A stretch of 64,000 nt of DNA from NCBI GenBank assembly GCA_023229505.1, contig JALNZD010000009.1:1-64000 (forward strand). The letters are read 5' to 3'. This DNA comes from Bacteroidales bacterium. GTDB taxonomy: Bacteria > Bacteroidota > Bacteroidia > Bacteroidales > JAGOPY01. The notes beneath the pieces are model-generated. The model was not told where the DNA came from and did no database searches. It saw nothing but the letters and a program-made list of their open reading frames with translations. Positions 25,816 to 35,212 of the stretch are shown piece after piece. The stretch's first letter is position 1, and every line of letters starts with the position of its first letter. A program made the translations under genes and the position numbers.

Positions 25816-26601
25816 ATGTCAAAATATATGAAAACAAAAAATGTCATGCCTGGGCTCTTTCTTCTGATGACCGGGCTCATGTTTACCGGATGCTATGATC
25901 ACTGGCGCCATGTGGAAGGAAACTATGATGTCACAACCGAAACCCGTCAATATACTGCTTTTGACAGGGTGATCAATGAAGGTAGTTTTGATGTTTACAT
26001 AATCCAGGACGGTTTGAGTGAAGTGATGATTGAAGCCGAATCAAACCTCATTCCCCTGATCAGGACCCGCATCCAGGGATCTGCCCTGGTGATTGATACC
26101 CAGGACGATCTCAGGAACAATTACCCGATGAAAATTTATGTTCATACCAATGAGCTCGATGAAGTAAAACTCAGCGGCTCAGGATTGATGCACGCAGAGG
26201 ATATTGTTACCGGAGATCTGGAAATCCATCTTTCAGGGTCCGGAGAAATATTCTTTTCCGGTACAGCCGAGGACGTAACATGTTCCATCTCTGGTTCCGG
26301 TTCAATAGATTTAGGCCTGGTCTGCAATGAATTGAATGCTGATATCAGCGGCTCCGGTGAAATGGAGGTTTGGGGCACTGCAAACAATGGGGATTTTCAT
26401 ATTTCCGGATCTGGCTCTATCCATGCTTATGACCTGACGCTCCAAGAGTGTTATGCTAAAATTTCCGGGTCAGGAGACATGTATCTGACTGTCGAGGATT
26501 ACCTTAATGTCAAAATCTCAGGAAGCGGTGATGTTTATGTTATGGGGTCCCCGGATATAGATACTGATATAACCGGTTCAGGGGCAGTAATTCATCCTTA
26601 A
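25816..26601 (+). CDS. GIN-domain (DUF2807) lipoprotein
   Basis: This 261-residue lipoprotein has a lipobox ending at C26 (LMFTGC). From about residue 50 on it consists of DUF2807/GIN beta-helix turns, with the hallmark SGSG repeated at least seven times (LSGSG, ISGSG, and so on). Such proteins lie on the outer membrane; a role in adhesion or auto-transport has been proposed, but none is proven. The ATG at 25816 was chosen over an upstream TTG because it directly precedes the signal sequence and follows the candidate ECF promoter. It is separated by 62 bp from the DUF4097-like gene. Confidence 0.85.
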   Translation: MSKYMKTKNVMPGLFLLMTGLMFTGCYDHWRHVEGNYDVTTETRQYTAFDRVINEGSFDVYIIQDGLSEVMIEAESNLIPLIRTRIQGSALVIDTQDDLRNNYPMKIYVHTNELDEVKLSGSGLMHAEDIVTGDLEIHLSGSGEIFFSGTAEDVTCSISGSGSIDLGLVCNELNADISGSGEMEVWGTANNGDFHISGSGSIHAYDLTLQECYAKISGSGDMYLTVEDYLNVKISGSGDVYVMGSPDIDTDITGSGAVIHP

Positions 26602-26620
26602 TAAATTACTTAATAATTAC

Positions 26621-27160
26621 ATGAGAGAAATGAAGATAACGTCAAGAATATTCATGATAATTGCCCTGGCTTTGTTGATTTCACTGGCAGAAGCGCAGGA
26701 AAATCAAAAACAGGCCGGGTTCAGGTTTGGAAATACTACAGGTTTTACCGGCAGGATCATTACGGAAAACAACTTTGCTTTTGAAGGCATACTAGGGTTC
26801 AGGAATGGCGGGGCGCAACTATATGGATTGTTTGAAGTCCGGAAACCACTTTATTTAAACCGGGTGGAAAACATGTTCTTCTATTTCGGCGGTGGAGCTC
26901 ATGTAGGTTTTGTCCGCTGGAATGAATATGATTATAACTACGATCCTTTCGACAGTGATGAGGATTATATGGATGATAATAAATACTGGCATACCGGACC
27001 GGCATTTGGCCTCGATGGCATAATCGGGATGGAATATTTTTTTAATTCCGCTCCTATCAGTCTTGCTATCGATTTTAAGCCATTTTTTGAACTATATGGA
27101 CCTTTTTATCTGAGGGCAAATTTCTGGGATTTCGGATTCCATGTGAGATATAACTTCTGA
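26621..27160 (+). CDS. Small outer-membrane beta-barrel protein
   Basis: This 179-residue protein has a signal peptide ending SLAEAQ (about residue 25). Alternating strands follow, an acidic surface loop (DPFDSDEDYMDDN), and a terminal FHVRYNF with an aromatic end typical of BAM substrates. It lies 19 bp after the GIN gene and is probably co-transcribed. No ligand-binding motif was recognised. Confidence 0.75.
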   Translation: MREMKITSRIFMIIALALLISLAEAQENQKQAGFRFGNTTGFTGRIITENNFAFEGILGFRNGGAQLYGLFEVRKPLYLNRVENMFFYFGGGAHVGFVRWNEYDYNYDPFDSDEDYMDDNKYWHTGPAFGLDGIIGMEYFFNSAPISLAIDFKPFFELYGPFYLRANFWDFGFHVRYNF

Positions 27161-27166
27161 ATTCTG

Positions 27167-27216
27167 CCCGCCCGAACGACGTTCAGTCGGGCGGGAGTTC
27201 TGAGTTCTGAGTTCTG
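27167..27216. repeat. GC-rich hairpin followed by three AGTTCTG heptamers
   Basis: CCCGCCCGA (27167-27175) pairs perfectly with TCGGGCGGG (27187-27195). The loop holds a further small palindrome (GAACG-A-CGTTC). Three exact AGTTCTG units follow (27196-27216), then a T-rich run. It directly follows the stop of the small barrel gene, so it could terminate transcription, but its high GC content against the local background suggests an inserted repeat. Confidence 0.7.
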
Positions 27217-27251
27217 AGTTTTTATTTTTAATTTTTAATTTATTTTTTACA

Positions 27252-27902
27252 ATGAAAACAAGAATACTAATAATTGGATTAATGACTTTAGGAATCATTG
27301 CGGTGTCTTATGGTCAGGAAGAAAAAAGCAAAGAAATGAAGACTATTTTCGGGAATACTGATCACAGGATCAGTCATGGCGGGTATGCAGCCCTTTCGGT
27401 TGGATATACTCAAATCGATGGAGAGGATGTTATGACTCTTGGCGGCCGTGCCGGTTGGTTGATTGATCATCATGTTACGATCGGGCTTGCCGGGAAAGCC
27501 TTTATGAACTCAGTTTTTATTGAAGGAGACTTTCCAAATATCACTGAAAATGGATTGTACCTGTCGGGTGGTTATGGTGGATTTTTCGTTGAGCCGATTG
27601 TTGCTCCAAATTTTCCGGTACATGTTTCATTTCCAATACTTATTGGTGGTGGTGGTTTAGTTCTGAATGATCAAACCTGGCATGATTATAACTGGGAAAA
27701 TGATTATGATGAGCCTTATGATTGGGACTCCTATTTTGTTGTCGAGCCCGGAGTGGAAATCGAACTGAACGTAATAAAGTGTTTCAGAGTGGCATTTGGG
27801 GCTTCTTACCGATACACCAGCAATTTGCATATGGCCTATGTGCCGAAGAACCTGATGAACGGCTTTAACGGGAGCGTGACTTTCAAGTTCGGGAAGTTCT
27901 GA
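27252..27902 (+). CDS. Outer-membrane beta-barrel protein
   Basis: This 216-residue protein has a signal peptide ending VSYGQ (residue 21). Amphipathic strands with Gly-rich turns follow (SGGYGGFFVEPIV, LIGGGGLVLND), and the C-terminus is VTFKFGKF with a terminal Phe. The size fits an 8-strand barrel. It lies downstream of the smaller barrel gene, but the hairpin/heptamer element separates the two, so co-transcription is uncertain. Specific function unknown. Confidence 0.75.
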   Translation: MKTRILIIGLMTLGIIAVSYGQEEKSKEMKTIFGNTDHRISHGGYAALSVGYTQIDGEDVMTLGGRAGWLIDHHVTIGLAGKAFMNSVFIEGDFPNITENGLYLSGGYGGFFVEPIVAPNFPVHVSFPILIGGGGLVLNDQTWHDYNWENDYDEPYDWDSYFVVEPGVEIELNVIKCFRVAFGASYRYTSNLHMAYVPKNLMNGFNGSVTFKFGKF

Positions 27903-27966
27903 ATATTGAAATTATTGGTCAGCTGTTGATTAACTATTTGTAATTTCACCATCCAAAAGTTAACCT

Positions 27967-29235
27967 ATGCGCCTGACCTTTACGATACTGCTTTTTGCAC
28001 TGGTAGCCACATCAACCGCACAGTTTGGCAGATACTTTAAAAACCGGACACTCCGTTTCGATTACTTTCATTCGGGGAGTTTTGAAGTTGAATACGTCAT
28101 GCCTGATGAAATGATTGTCGAAGGGAAATGGGCCGGCCCGAGAAAAAACCTGATAGATCCGTTCGACTACGGCGCTGATAAAATAATGGTGTATGATTCT
28201 GTTTCTGATAAATTGATTTTCACCAAAGGGTTTTCCAGTCTTTTCATTGAATACCAAGCTACGGAGGAGGCAAAATCGCAGTGCGGTAACTTCCCGGAAA
28301 GCATTCTGATGCCTTTGCCAAAAAAAACCGTCAGGCTTGAGTATTACAGCAGAGGAAAAGATATGATTTGGGTGAAAAGATATGAATCATTTATCAATCC
28401 AAAGAAGGATGATTTTAAAATCAAAACTGGAAATACTTATCCCGCCGAGACGATCCTGCGTTCGGGCAGTCCGAAGAATAAGCTTGACCTGATCTTTCTT
28501 CCGGAAGGTTATACGCGTGCGGAATTGCCTGAATTCCTGGAAGATTGCTCACGTTTCACAGGATATTTATTCGAGACTGATCCTTATGGACAGTTTATCA
28601 AGAAAGTTAATATCCGGGCCGTTATCGCCCCTTCAGAAGAATCAGGAACGGATAATCCCGGTGATACTATATCCCGAAGCACCTTACTGAATTCAAGCTT
28701 TTACACCTTCGGATCTGACCGCTATCTTATGACCACCGATTTTAAAAAAGTCAGGGATGTAGCCTCCAGTGTGCCATACGACCAGATTATCATCCTTGTT
28801 AACCATCCGCGGTATGGAGGAGGTGGCATCTATAATTTTTATGCTATTTCTACCGTTGACAATGAGAACTCAGGGTTTGTTTTTACACATGAATTTGGTC
28901 ATTCCTTTGCCGGTCTTGGCGATGAATACAGCGGTGCAGGCTCAGCAACGGAAGATGTGTATTCTCTCGATAAAGAACCCTGGGAACCGAATATCACAAC
29001 CCTCGTAAATTTTGATGCAAAATGGAAGGACATGCTTCCTGCTGACACGCCCGTGCCAACACCTCCAACCGATGAATGGAAAAAAAAGACAGGTATTTAT
29101 GAAGGAGCAGGCTATATGGAAAAAGGTGTTTTCCGCCCCTACATCGACTGCTCTATGAATTTTATCAGATTTAATAACTTCTGCCCTGTTTGCCAGAGAG
29201 CAATAAAGGAGATGATTGTTTACTATACCCGCTGA
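27967..29235 (+). CDS. M64-family secreted metallopeptidase
   Basis: This 422-residue protein has a signal peptide ending near TSTAQ. An N-terminal M64_N-like beta domain spans about 20-150. The peptidase domain opens with LDLIFLPEGYT and has the zinc site HEFGHSFAGLGDEY (H308, E309, H312, with the downstream Asp as third ligand in this family). M64 includes the IgA peptidase of Clostridium ramosum. No T9SS domain is present, so the protein is probably periplasmic, or exported and anchored in another way. It stands alone, followed by a repeat-derived hairpin. Confidence 0.88.
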   Translation: MRLTFTILLFALVATSTAQFGRYFKNRTLRFDYFHSGSFEVEYVMPDEMIVEGKWAGPRKNLIDPFDYGADKIMVYDSVSDKLIFTKGFSSLFIEYQATEEAKSQCGNFPESILMPLPKKTVRLEYYSRGKDMIWVKRYESFINPKKDDFKIKTGNTYPAETILRSGSPKNKLDLIFLPEGYTRAELPEFLEDCSRFTGYLFETDPYGQFIKKVNIRAVIAPSEESGTDNPGDTISRSTLLNSSFYTFGSDRYLMTTDFKKVRDVASSVPYDQIIILVNHPRYGGGGIYNFYAISTVDNENSGFVFTHEFGHSFAGLGDEYSGAGSATEDVYSLDKEPWEPNITTLVNFDAKWKDMLPADTPVPTPPTDEWKKKTGIYEGAGYMEKGVFRPYIDCSMNFIRFNNFCPVCQRAIKEMIVYYTR

Positions 29236-29238
29236 GAA

Positions 29239-29313
29239 GTTGACAGTTGACAGCAGACAGTAGGCAGGAATCCGAAGACAAAAACTGTCAACTGCCGACT
29301 GTCAATTGTCAAC
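29239..29313. repeat. Heptamer-based inverted repeat after the M64 gene
   Basis: Two GTTGACA units open the left arm (29239-29253). The right arm (29299-29313) is its complement with one mismatch in 15. Further AGTAGGC- and AACTGCC-like heptamers fill the inside. Two AATCTGG units follow at about 29320-29333. It may serve as a terminator. The units resemble those found inside the DUF1028 gene. Confidence 0.7.
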
Positions 29314-29354
29314 TCGAATCTGGAATCTGGAATTTTATATTCCAACTTTTTTTG

Positions 29355-29362
29355 TACTTTTG
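29355..29362 (+). promoter_or_regulatory. -7 promoter box for ptb-buk
   Basis: TACTTTTG fits TAnnTTTG. It lies about 62 nt upstream of the ptb start codon. Confidence 0.5.
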
Positions 29363-29423
29363 CACTGTTATTTTTTTAACAATAGCTATCGAATTTATTA
29401 ATTTTCAATAAAATAATAATAAA

Positions 29424-30329
29424 ATGCTTAAGAAATTATCAGATCTTCATGATATTGTCAGGAAGAAACAACAGACGAAAAGACTAGTGCTGGCGGTAGC
29501 TCATGATGAACATTCTCTGGAAGCAGTCAATGCTGCGGTCAAGAAAAAATACATTGATGCCATTTTAGTTGGAAATGCAGAGGAAATTAAAAGGATCGCC
29601 GAAAAGAATAAAAAGATCGATCTGAACCAGTTTGAGATCATCAATGAAATAAATGATGCTGAAGCAGTTGCCAAGGCTGTTAAACTGGTGCATTACGGGG
29701 AAGCGGATATCCTGATGAAAGGCAATGTTGGGACGGCAACCCTTCTGAAAGGCGTCCTTAACAAGGAATGGGGATTGAGGAAAAACGAGGTCATTTCACA
29801 TATAGCTATATTCGAGGTGCAGGCTTATCATCATAAGCTGATCTCGCTTGCGGATGTGGCCATGAACATTGCCCCCGACCTGAATACAAAGATCGGAATC
29901 ATCAACAACTCGGTGGAATTCTTACGCAAATTGGGCATAGAAACACCGAAGGTGGCTGTCCTGGGAGCAGTCGAGCTGGTCAATGAAAGCATGCCGGCCA
30001 CGATAGACGCAGCTTTGCTGTCGAAAATGGCCGAGCGTGGCCAGATCAAGGATTGCATCATCGACGGTCCGTTGGCTTTTGATAACGCCATCAGCGCCGA
30101 AAGCGCCAAACATAAGGGGATCAAGAGCATAGTGGCAGGCGATGCCGACTTGCTGCTCCTGCCCGACATTGAATCCGGAAATGTCCTTTACAAGGCATTC
30201 GTTTTCTTCGCTAAAGCAAAGGTAGCCGCTGTCGTTCTTGGTGCCCGCGCACCCATCGTGCTTACATCCCGTTCAGACTCGGAAGAGTCGAAGTTGGATA
30301 GCATCGTGCTGGCGGCTGCTATTGCGTAA
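29424..30329 (+). CDS. ptb: Phosphate butyryltransferase
   Basis: This 301-residue enzyme exchanges the CoA of butyryl-CoA (or a branched-chain acyl-CoA) for phosphate. The phosphate acetyl/butyryltransferase fold is seen in ADILMKGNVGTATLLKGVLN, the DGPLAFDNAIS motif and the C-terminal GARAPIVLTSRSDS block. The length is standard. The kinase gene begins 11 bp later, so they form an operon that yields ATP by substrate-level phosphorylation. Specificity for butyryl against isobutyryl or isovaleryl groups cannot be read from the sequence. Confidence 0.92.
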   Translation: MLKKLSDLHDIVRKKQQTKRLVLAVAHDEHSLEAVNAAVKKKYIDAILVGNAEEIKRIAEKNKKIDLNQFEIINEINDAEAVAKAVKLVHYGEADILMKGNVGTATLLKGVLNKEWGLRKNEVISHIAIFEVQAYHHKLISLADVAMNIAPDLNTKIGIINNSVEFLRKLGIETPKVAVLGAVELVNESMPATIDAALLSKMAERGQIKDCIIDGPLAFDNAISAESAKHKGIKSIVAGDADLLLLPDIESGNVLYKAFVFFAKAKVAAVVLGARAPIVLTSRSDSEESKLDSIVLAAAIA

Positions 30330-30340
30330 ATAGTCATTAT

Positions 30341-31417
30341 ATGGAAGATATTTTCATTATCGCTATCAATCCAGGGTCGACATCGACCAAGATCGCGGTT
30401 TACCGGAACAAGGAGTGCATATTTGAAGAGAACATCAAGCACAGCACGGAGGAATTAGCTCCTTATGAAAAGATCACAGACCAGTTTGAGTTCCGGAAGC
30501 AGGCTATCCTGCAAAGATTAAACGGAACCAAACTCGAACGTGATAAAGTCAGGGTGATCATGGGCCGGGGCGGGATGGTCCATCCGATCGAATCCGGTGT
30601 TTACCGAATCAATGAAAAGATGAAGCACGACCTGGTAAACAGCCCGGTGGGAGAGCATGCCAGCAATCTTGGCGGTTTCATTGCCGAAGACCTGGCGAAA
30701 GAATTTCCGAATGCCGAAGCTTATATCACCGATCCGGTGGTGGTCGATGAAATGGACGAAATCGCCCATATTGCAGGGCATCCGGCTTTTACGCGTAGAT
30801 CAGTCTTCCATGCGCTGAACCAGAAAGCGACAGCCAGAAGGCATTCCATTGCGGTTGGGAAAAAATATGAAGAGCTGAACCTGATCGTAGTTCACCTCGG
30901 AGGTGGTATCAGCATAGGCGCCCATAGAAACGGAAGGGTGGTCGATGTGAACCATGCCATCGGCGGGGAAGGGCCGTTTTCCCCGGAACGCGCAGGCAGT
31001 GTCCCTGTTATTGATGTGGTTAGACTTGCCTACACCGGAAAATATACCGAGAAAGAATTTACCAAAATGCTGATCGGTCAGGGTGGACTTGCTGCCCATT
31101 TAGGAACAAACAATGCCTATGAAGTGGAACAGCGCGTGAAAAGCGGCGATCCGCACGCCACCCTCATCTATGAAGCCATGGCCTACCAGGTTTCTAAATT
31201 CATTGGCACCATGGCGGTTGTCTTAAAAGGAAAAGTCGACGGCATACTCATCACCGGTGGCATTGCCTACGATACATGGTTCGTCGACAAACTCCGGGAA
31301 TATGCCGGTTGGGTCGGGCCATTCTTTATCTATCCCGGCGAGAATGAAATGGAAGCCCTTGCGATGAACGCCTGGCGAGCCCTCCATGGCGAGGTCGAGG
31401 TGAAGGAATACAGCTGA
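30341..31417 (+). CDS. buk: Butyrate kinase
   Basis: This 358-residue acyl-phosphate:ADP phosphotransferase belongs to the acetokinase (ASKHA) superfamily. NPGSTSTKIAVY is the first phosphate loop, HLGGGISIGAH the second, and ILITGGIAYD the adenosine motif. It completes the Ptb-Buk route from acyl-CoA to free acid plus ATP. The length matches the family. Heptamer repeats begin 8 bp after its stop. Confidence 0.93.
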   Translation: MEDIFIIAINPGSTSTKIAVYRNKECIFEENIKHSTEELAPYEKITDQFEFRKQAILQRLNGTKLERDKVRVIMGRGGMVHPIESGVYRINEKMKHDLVNSPVGEHASNLGGFIAEDLAKEFPNAEAYITDPVVVDEMDEIAHIAGHPAFTRRSVFHALNQKATARRHSIAVGKKYEELNLIVVHLGGGISIGAHRNGRVVDVNHAIGGEGPFSPERAGSVPVIDVVRLAYTGKYTEKEFTKMLIGQGGLAAHLGTNNAYEVEQRVKSGDPHATLIYEAMAYQVSKFIGTMAVVLKGKVDGILITGGIAYDTWFVDKLREYAGWVGPFFIYPGENEMEALAMNAWRALHGEVEVKEYS

Positions 31418-31424
31418 TTCAGTT

Positions 31425-31553
31425 CAAAGTTCAAAGTTCAAAGTTCAAAGTTCAAAATTCCAAATTCCAAATTTCTGACTTCTGTCTTCTGTCTTCTGTC
31501 TTCTGTTTTCGTCTTTTGTCTTCTGTATTCTGTCTTCTGTATTCTGTATTCAT
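31425..31553. repeat. Composite heptamer array: CAAAGTT, CCAAATT, then TTCTGTC units
   Basis: Four exact CAAAGTT units (31425-31452) are followed by CAAAATT, two CCAAATT, and then about ten TTCTGTC-type units (TTCTGAC, TTCTGTC, TTCTGTA), with one or two length errors in the middle. All keep 7-bp phase. It fills the gap between buk and the next promoter. Confidence 0.85.
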
Positions 31554-31615
31554 TTTATAGGCTTAATTCCGTAACTAAAATTCAGGGTGGAAAACTGTTG
31601 TTGATAGAATAGTTT

Positions 31616-31623
31616 TACCTTTG
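31616..31623 (+). promoter_or_regulatory. -7 promoter box for the first giant BNR/GEVED gene
   Basis: TACCTTTG fits TAnnTTTG, about 50 nt upstream of the ATG at 31675. Confidence 0.5.
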
Positions 31624-31674
31624 TAAAGAATTAATATATCCATAATTAAACCAACAGACTTTATACGATTAAAT

Positions 31675-34600
31675 ATGAAAAAATTCTACATCCTGACTTT
31701 AGCTGCCCTGATCCTGTCAAGCGGCTATGTTTTCGGCCAAAAGGAAGCACAGCATCAGAAAGATGCCGAACGCGCGAAAAAAGTAGATACCCGTATTGAC
31801 AACAACGGGTATTGGAAAAAGATGGCAGCATTAGGGCTTGCCAGACTTAATCCCGTCACCCCGGTAAAGCCGGCAGTATATGTAGGCAGCGAGATCCGGG
31901 CCTTCAGTGTAATCACTGACGATTCACCCGATGTAGCGGTAGCGACAAGCAGTTCTACCCAGAGTGAAAACTCCGTCTTCGTTCATCCGGATGATAACCT
32001 GGTGGTTATCAATTCAAACAATTCGACCCCGAACCCTTCTGACGGCAGCATTTATGGTGCCAATTGGTTGGGAACTGAAGATGGAGGCTTAAACTGGAGC
32101 GGGACAGTCCAGGGAGCCGGTGGTTATAATTGGGGCGACCCGGTAGCGTTGATCGGGTTGGATGGCGCTTATTATGTCGGAGCTATCACGTCTAGTTTCG
32201 GACAGTCCGTGGCTAAATCAACCAACCAGGGAGGGTACTTTACTGTTTACAATGTAGCAAATGCAGGTGGCGAAGGTCTCGATAAAAACCATCTTTGGGT
32301 TGACAACAGCCTTATCAGTCCTTACAGCAATTATTTGTATGATGCCTGGACCGATTTTGGTGGCTTTGCCGATGGTAATATAGCTTTGTCACGCTCAATT
32401 AATGGCGCAGTAAACTGGTCAACCCCTGTTAATGTAAGCAGCGCTGTGAATGCAGGCAGCCATTGCCAGGGGGTAAACATCAATACCGGCCCTAATGGCG
32501 AGGTTTACGTAATCTGGGCCATCTATGACGGTTGGCCGACAGATGAAACTGCGATCGGTCTTGCCCGCTCTTTTAACGGAGGGGCTACCTTCGAGCCTGC
32601 AACGCGTATTATCCAGAATATACGCGGCATCAGGGCCACCGGTGTAAACAAAAACATGCGGAACAATTCTTTCCCCAGCATGGCTTGCGATATCAGCGGC
32701 AATGAATACAATGGAAATATATATATCGTTTGGTCGAACGTGGGTGTGCCGGGGATTAATTCCGGCAATGATGTTGATGTTTATATGTCACGTTCTGAAG
32801 ACCTTGGTGTCACCTGGTCCACCCCGGTAAGGGTCAATCAGGATCCTGTCGGCCAGGGAAGCAAGCATTATTTCCCCTGGATTACCTGTGATCCTGAAAA
32901 TGGCATGCTGAGTGTGGTGTTCTACGATGACCGTAACGTGGGTGGATACCAGTGCGAAGTTTATTGTGCCAATTCCAGTGATGGCGGAGAAACCTGGGAA
33001 GATTTCAAGGTCAGTGATGTTGCTTTTACCCCGAGTCCAATTCCTAATATGGCTGATGGCTACATGGGGGATTACCTCGGAATCAGTGCCCGTGGCGGAT
33101 GGGTTTATCCCGCCTGGGCCGACAACCGGACCGGTTCCGCTATGACCTACGTTTCCCCTTATGAGACCAACCCGCTTAGCAAACCAACGAACCTGACTGC
33201 GGAAGTAACATTTGAGACCGGCATTACCGACTTGCAATGGAGGTTCGATGAAATGCCAGATTTCAGCTATTTTAAGATATACCGGGGAGTAGATTCCATC
33301 GGCATAACCTATGATACGGTTTATAATGATCAACTGCCGGATTATGGCATTTATCTTTATAAAGTAACTGCCAAATATTCAGATGGCAGTGAATCAAGTT
33401 CTTCCAATGCAAGTGTCCAGTGGGGCGATGCTCAAATCAGTGTTAATCCTTTAGAAATAGAGGAAACCCTTCAACCTGACAGTTCCGTCACACGGATGGT
33501 CACGATCAGCAATATCGGCCAGCTTGAAATGAGCTACAATATCAGCATGTTCATTCCATCAGACGCATCCGTCGATGCGAGGGCTTATTGCGGAGCAACC
33601 GGGGGCTGTGATGAATACATCAGCCGGGTGCAGCTCAACGAGATCGATAATTTGAGTAACTGCACTAATTATGGCAATTATACTAACCTGTCCACTACTA
33701 TGTCGGTTGGAAGTTCTTACCAGATTACCGTTACAAATGGTACCCCGATTTATTCGGAAGACCAATGCGGGCTTTGGATTGACTGGAACCAGAATGAGGT
33801 ATTTGATGATAACGAATCAATCCCGATGAACGGTTCTCCTGGTGTTGGTCCTTATACTGCTACAATCTCACCGCCTGTCGGAGCAATGCCCGGGGAAACC
33901 CGTCTCCGCACCCGTATCGTTTATTATCAATCGCCCATACCCTGCGGTGCGTTAACATACGGTGAAGTTGAGGATTATACTGTAAACGTGTCAAGCTGGC
34001 TGTTTGCCGACCCGGTTTCAGGAAACATACCTGCCGGTGAAAACATGGAAATCGCCGTTACCCTCAACGCCGTTAACATGGCACTCGGAACTTACACTGC
34101 AGAACTGAATGTTTTCAGCAATGATCCGGACGATCCGGAAATCACAGTTCCTATTACCATGCATGTCGCTGAAGTAGCAGTAATCGTCAGTGCCGATCAG
34201 GAGACTATCTGCCTGGGCGAAAGTGTCCAGCTTACATCTGAGGTCATTGGCGGTTCAGGTACTTTTACCTATACATGGACCTCCGATCCGGCAGGATTTA
34301 CCTCTGGTGAGGCCAATGTCACTGTTACGCCGGATGTCACCACCACTTATTTCCTTGAAGTTTTCGACGGATTCTTGACATTTGGGGATCAGATCACCAT
34401 ACAGGTTAATCCTTTACCCAGTGTGTATATCGGAGCCGATACTGCTATTTGCCAGGGTGAAAGCCTCGTGATATCAGCCGGAGAAGGTTTTGCTTCATAC
34501 TTGTGGAATACAAGTGAAACGACTACGTCGATTGAAACGGCGGTCGAAGGAGCATACTGGGTGGAAGTCACCAATGAGTTTGGTTGTGCCAGGTTAGATA

Positions 34601-35175
34601 CCCTCTATCTTATAGTCACTCAATTCCCGGTAAAACCTGTGATTTCTTCCGGTCCCGCTACAGTGGATAATTATAACGCCACTTCTTCAACCTATAGCTG
34701 TGCAGAAGATCCATATGTCACAACTTTCCAGTGGTCTGTTACTCCTTCTGAAGCAGGCACTACCTCCAGCACCGGCACAAACGGTGAATTCGCCTGGACA
34801 GCCGGTTACACAGGCTCTGTTCTGATAACTGTCATGGGTTTGAATGACTGCGGAAACAGTGAATTTTCGGATGCTTTTGCAACTGAGATCTATTCCTCGG
34901 CAGGTTTGAATGAAATTTCCACGGACAGGCAACTCATCATCTATCCTAATCCTGCAGACGGTAAGGTTACTGTCAGGTTGCCTTCGCAAAAGACCTTCAC
35001 CGGTGACCTTACAGTTACAGATGCAGAAGGATCAACGGTTTATAGCCAAACGGGCGTAACGATCACCGCCGGCGACAATGTAACCCTGGATCTCGGGCAA
35101 CTATCAGAAGGAGTTTATTCTTTGAAATTATCATCCCAATCCGTGGTTTATTACGGAAGGATTATTATGAAATAG
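31675..35175 (+). CDS. Giant T9SS cargo: BNR/sialidase-like propeller, GEVED domain, Ig-like stalk (paralogue A)
   Basis: This 1166-residue secreted protein has a signal peptide ending YVFGQ (residue 22). Residues from about 85 to 500 form a probable beta-propeller with BNR/Asp-box motifs (EDGGLNW, SEDLGVTW, SSDGGETW). An Fn3-like segment follows, then a GEVED domain (about 625-780, WIDWNQNEVFDD, ending GEVEDYTVNV), Ig-like repeats (one LWNT-type copy), a PKD-like domain (PSEAGTTSS, GLNDCG) and a T9SS domain from IYPNP to GRIIMK. BNR propellers occur in sialidases and in non-enzymatic binders. No sialidase FRIP motif was seen, so a glycan- or protein-binding role is equally likely. A larger paralogue follows. 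Confidence 0.85.
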   Translation: MKKFYILTLAALILSSGYVFGQKEAQHQKDAERAKKVDTRIDNNGYWKKMAALGLARLNPVTPVKPAVYVGSEIRAFSVITDDSPDVAVATSSSTQSENSVFVHPDDNLVVINSNNSTPNPSDGSIYGANWLGTEDGGLNWSGTVQGAGGYNWGDPVALIGLDGAYYVGAITSSFGQSVAKSTNQGGYFTVYNVANAGGEGLDKNHLWVDNSLISPYSNYLYDAWTDFGGFADGNIALSRSINGAVNWSTPVNVSSAVNAGSHCQGVNINTGPNGEVYVIWAIYDGWPTDETAIGLARSFNGGATFEPATRIIQNIRGIRATGVNKNMRNNSFPSMACDISGNEYNGNIYIVWSNVGVPGINSGNDVDVYMSRSEDLGVTWSTPVRVNQDPVGQGSKHYFPWITCDPENGMLSVVFYDDRNVGGYQCEVYCANSSDGGETWEDFKVSDVAFTPSPIPNMADGYMGDYLGISARGGWVYPAWADNRTGSAMTYVSPYETNPLSKPTNLTAEVTFETGITDLQWRFDEMPDFSYFKIYRGVDSIGITYDTVYNDQLPDYGIYLYKVTAKYSDGSESSSSNASVQWGDAQISVNPLEIEETLQPDSSVTRMVTISNIGQLEMSYNISMFIPSDASVDARAYCGATGGCDEYISRVQLNEIDNLSNCTNYGNYTNLSTTMSVGSSYQITVTNGTPIYSEDQCGLWIDWNQNEVFDDNESIPMNGSPGVGPYTATISPPVGAMPGETRLRTRIVYYQSPIPCGALTYGEVEDYTVNVSSWLFADPVSGNIPAGENMEIAVTLNAVNMALGTYTAELNVFSNDPDDPEITVPITMHVAEVAVIVSADQETICLGESVQLTSEVIGGSGTFTYTWTSDPAGFTSGEANVTVTPDVTTTYFLEVFDGFLTFGDQITIQVNPLPSVYIGADTAICQGESLVISAGEGFASYLWNTSETTTSIETAVEGAYWVEVTNEFGCARLDTLYLIVTQFPVKPVISSGPATVDNYNATSSTYSCAEDPYVTTFQWSVTPSEAGTTSSTGTNGEFAWTAGYTGSVLITVMGLNDCGNSEFSDAFATEIYSSAGLNEISTDRQLIIYPNPADGKVTVRLPSQKTFTGDLTVTDAEGSTVYSQTGVTITAGDNVTLDLGQLSEGVYSLKLSSQSVVYYGRIIMK

Positions 35176-35212
35176 TATGCGGTAGGTCATTTGCTTTTAT
35201 CGCAAAGACGTT

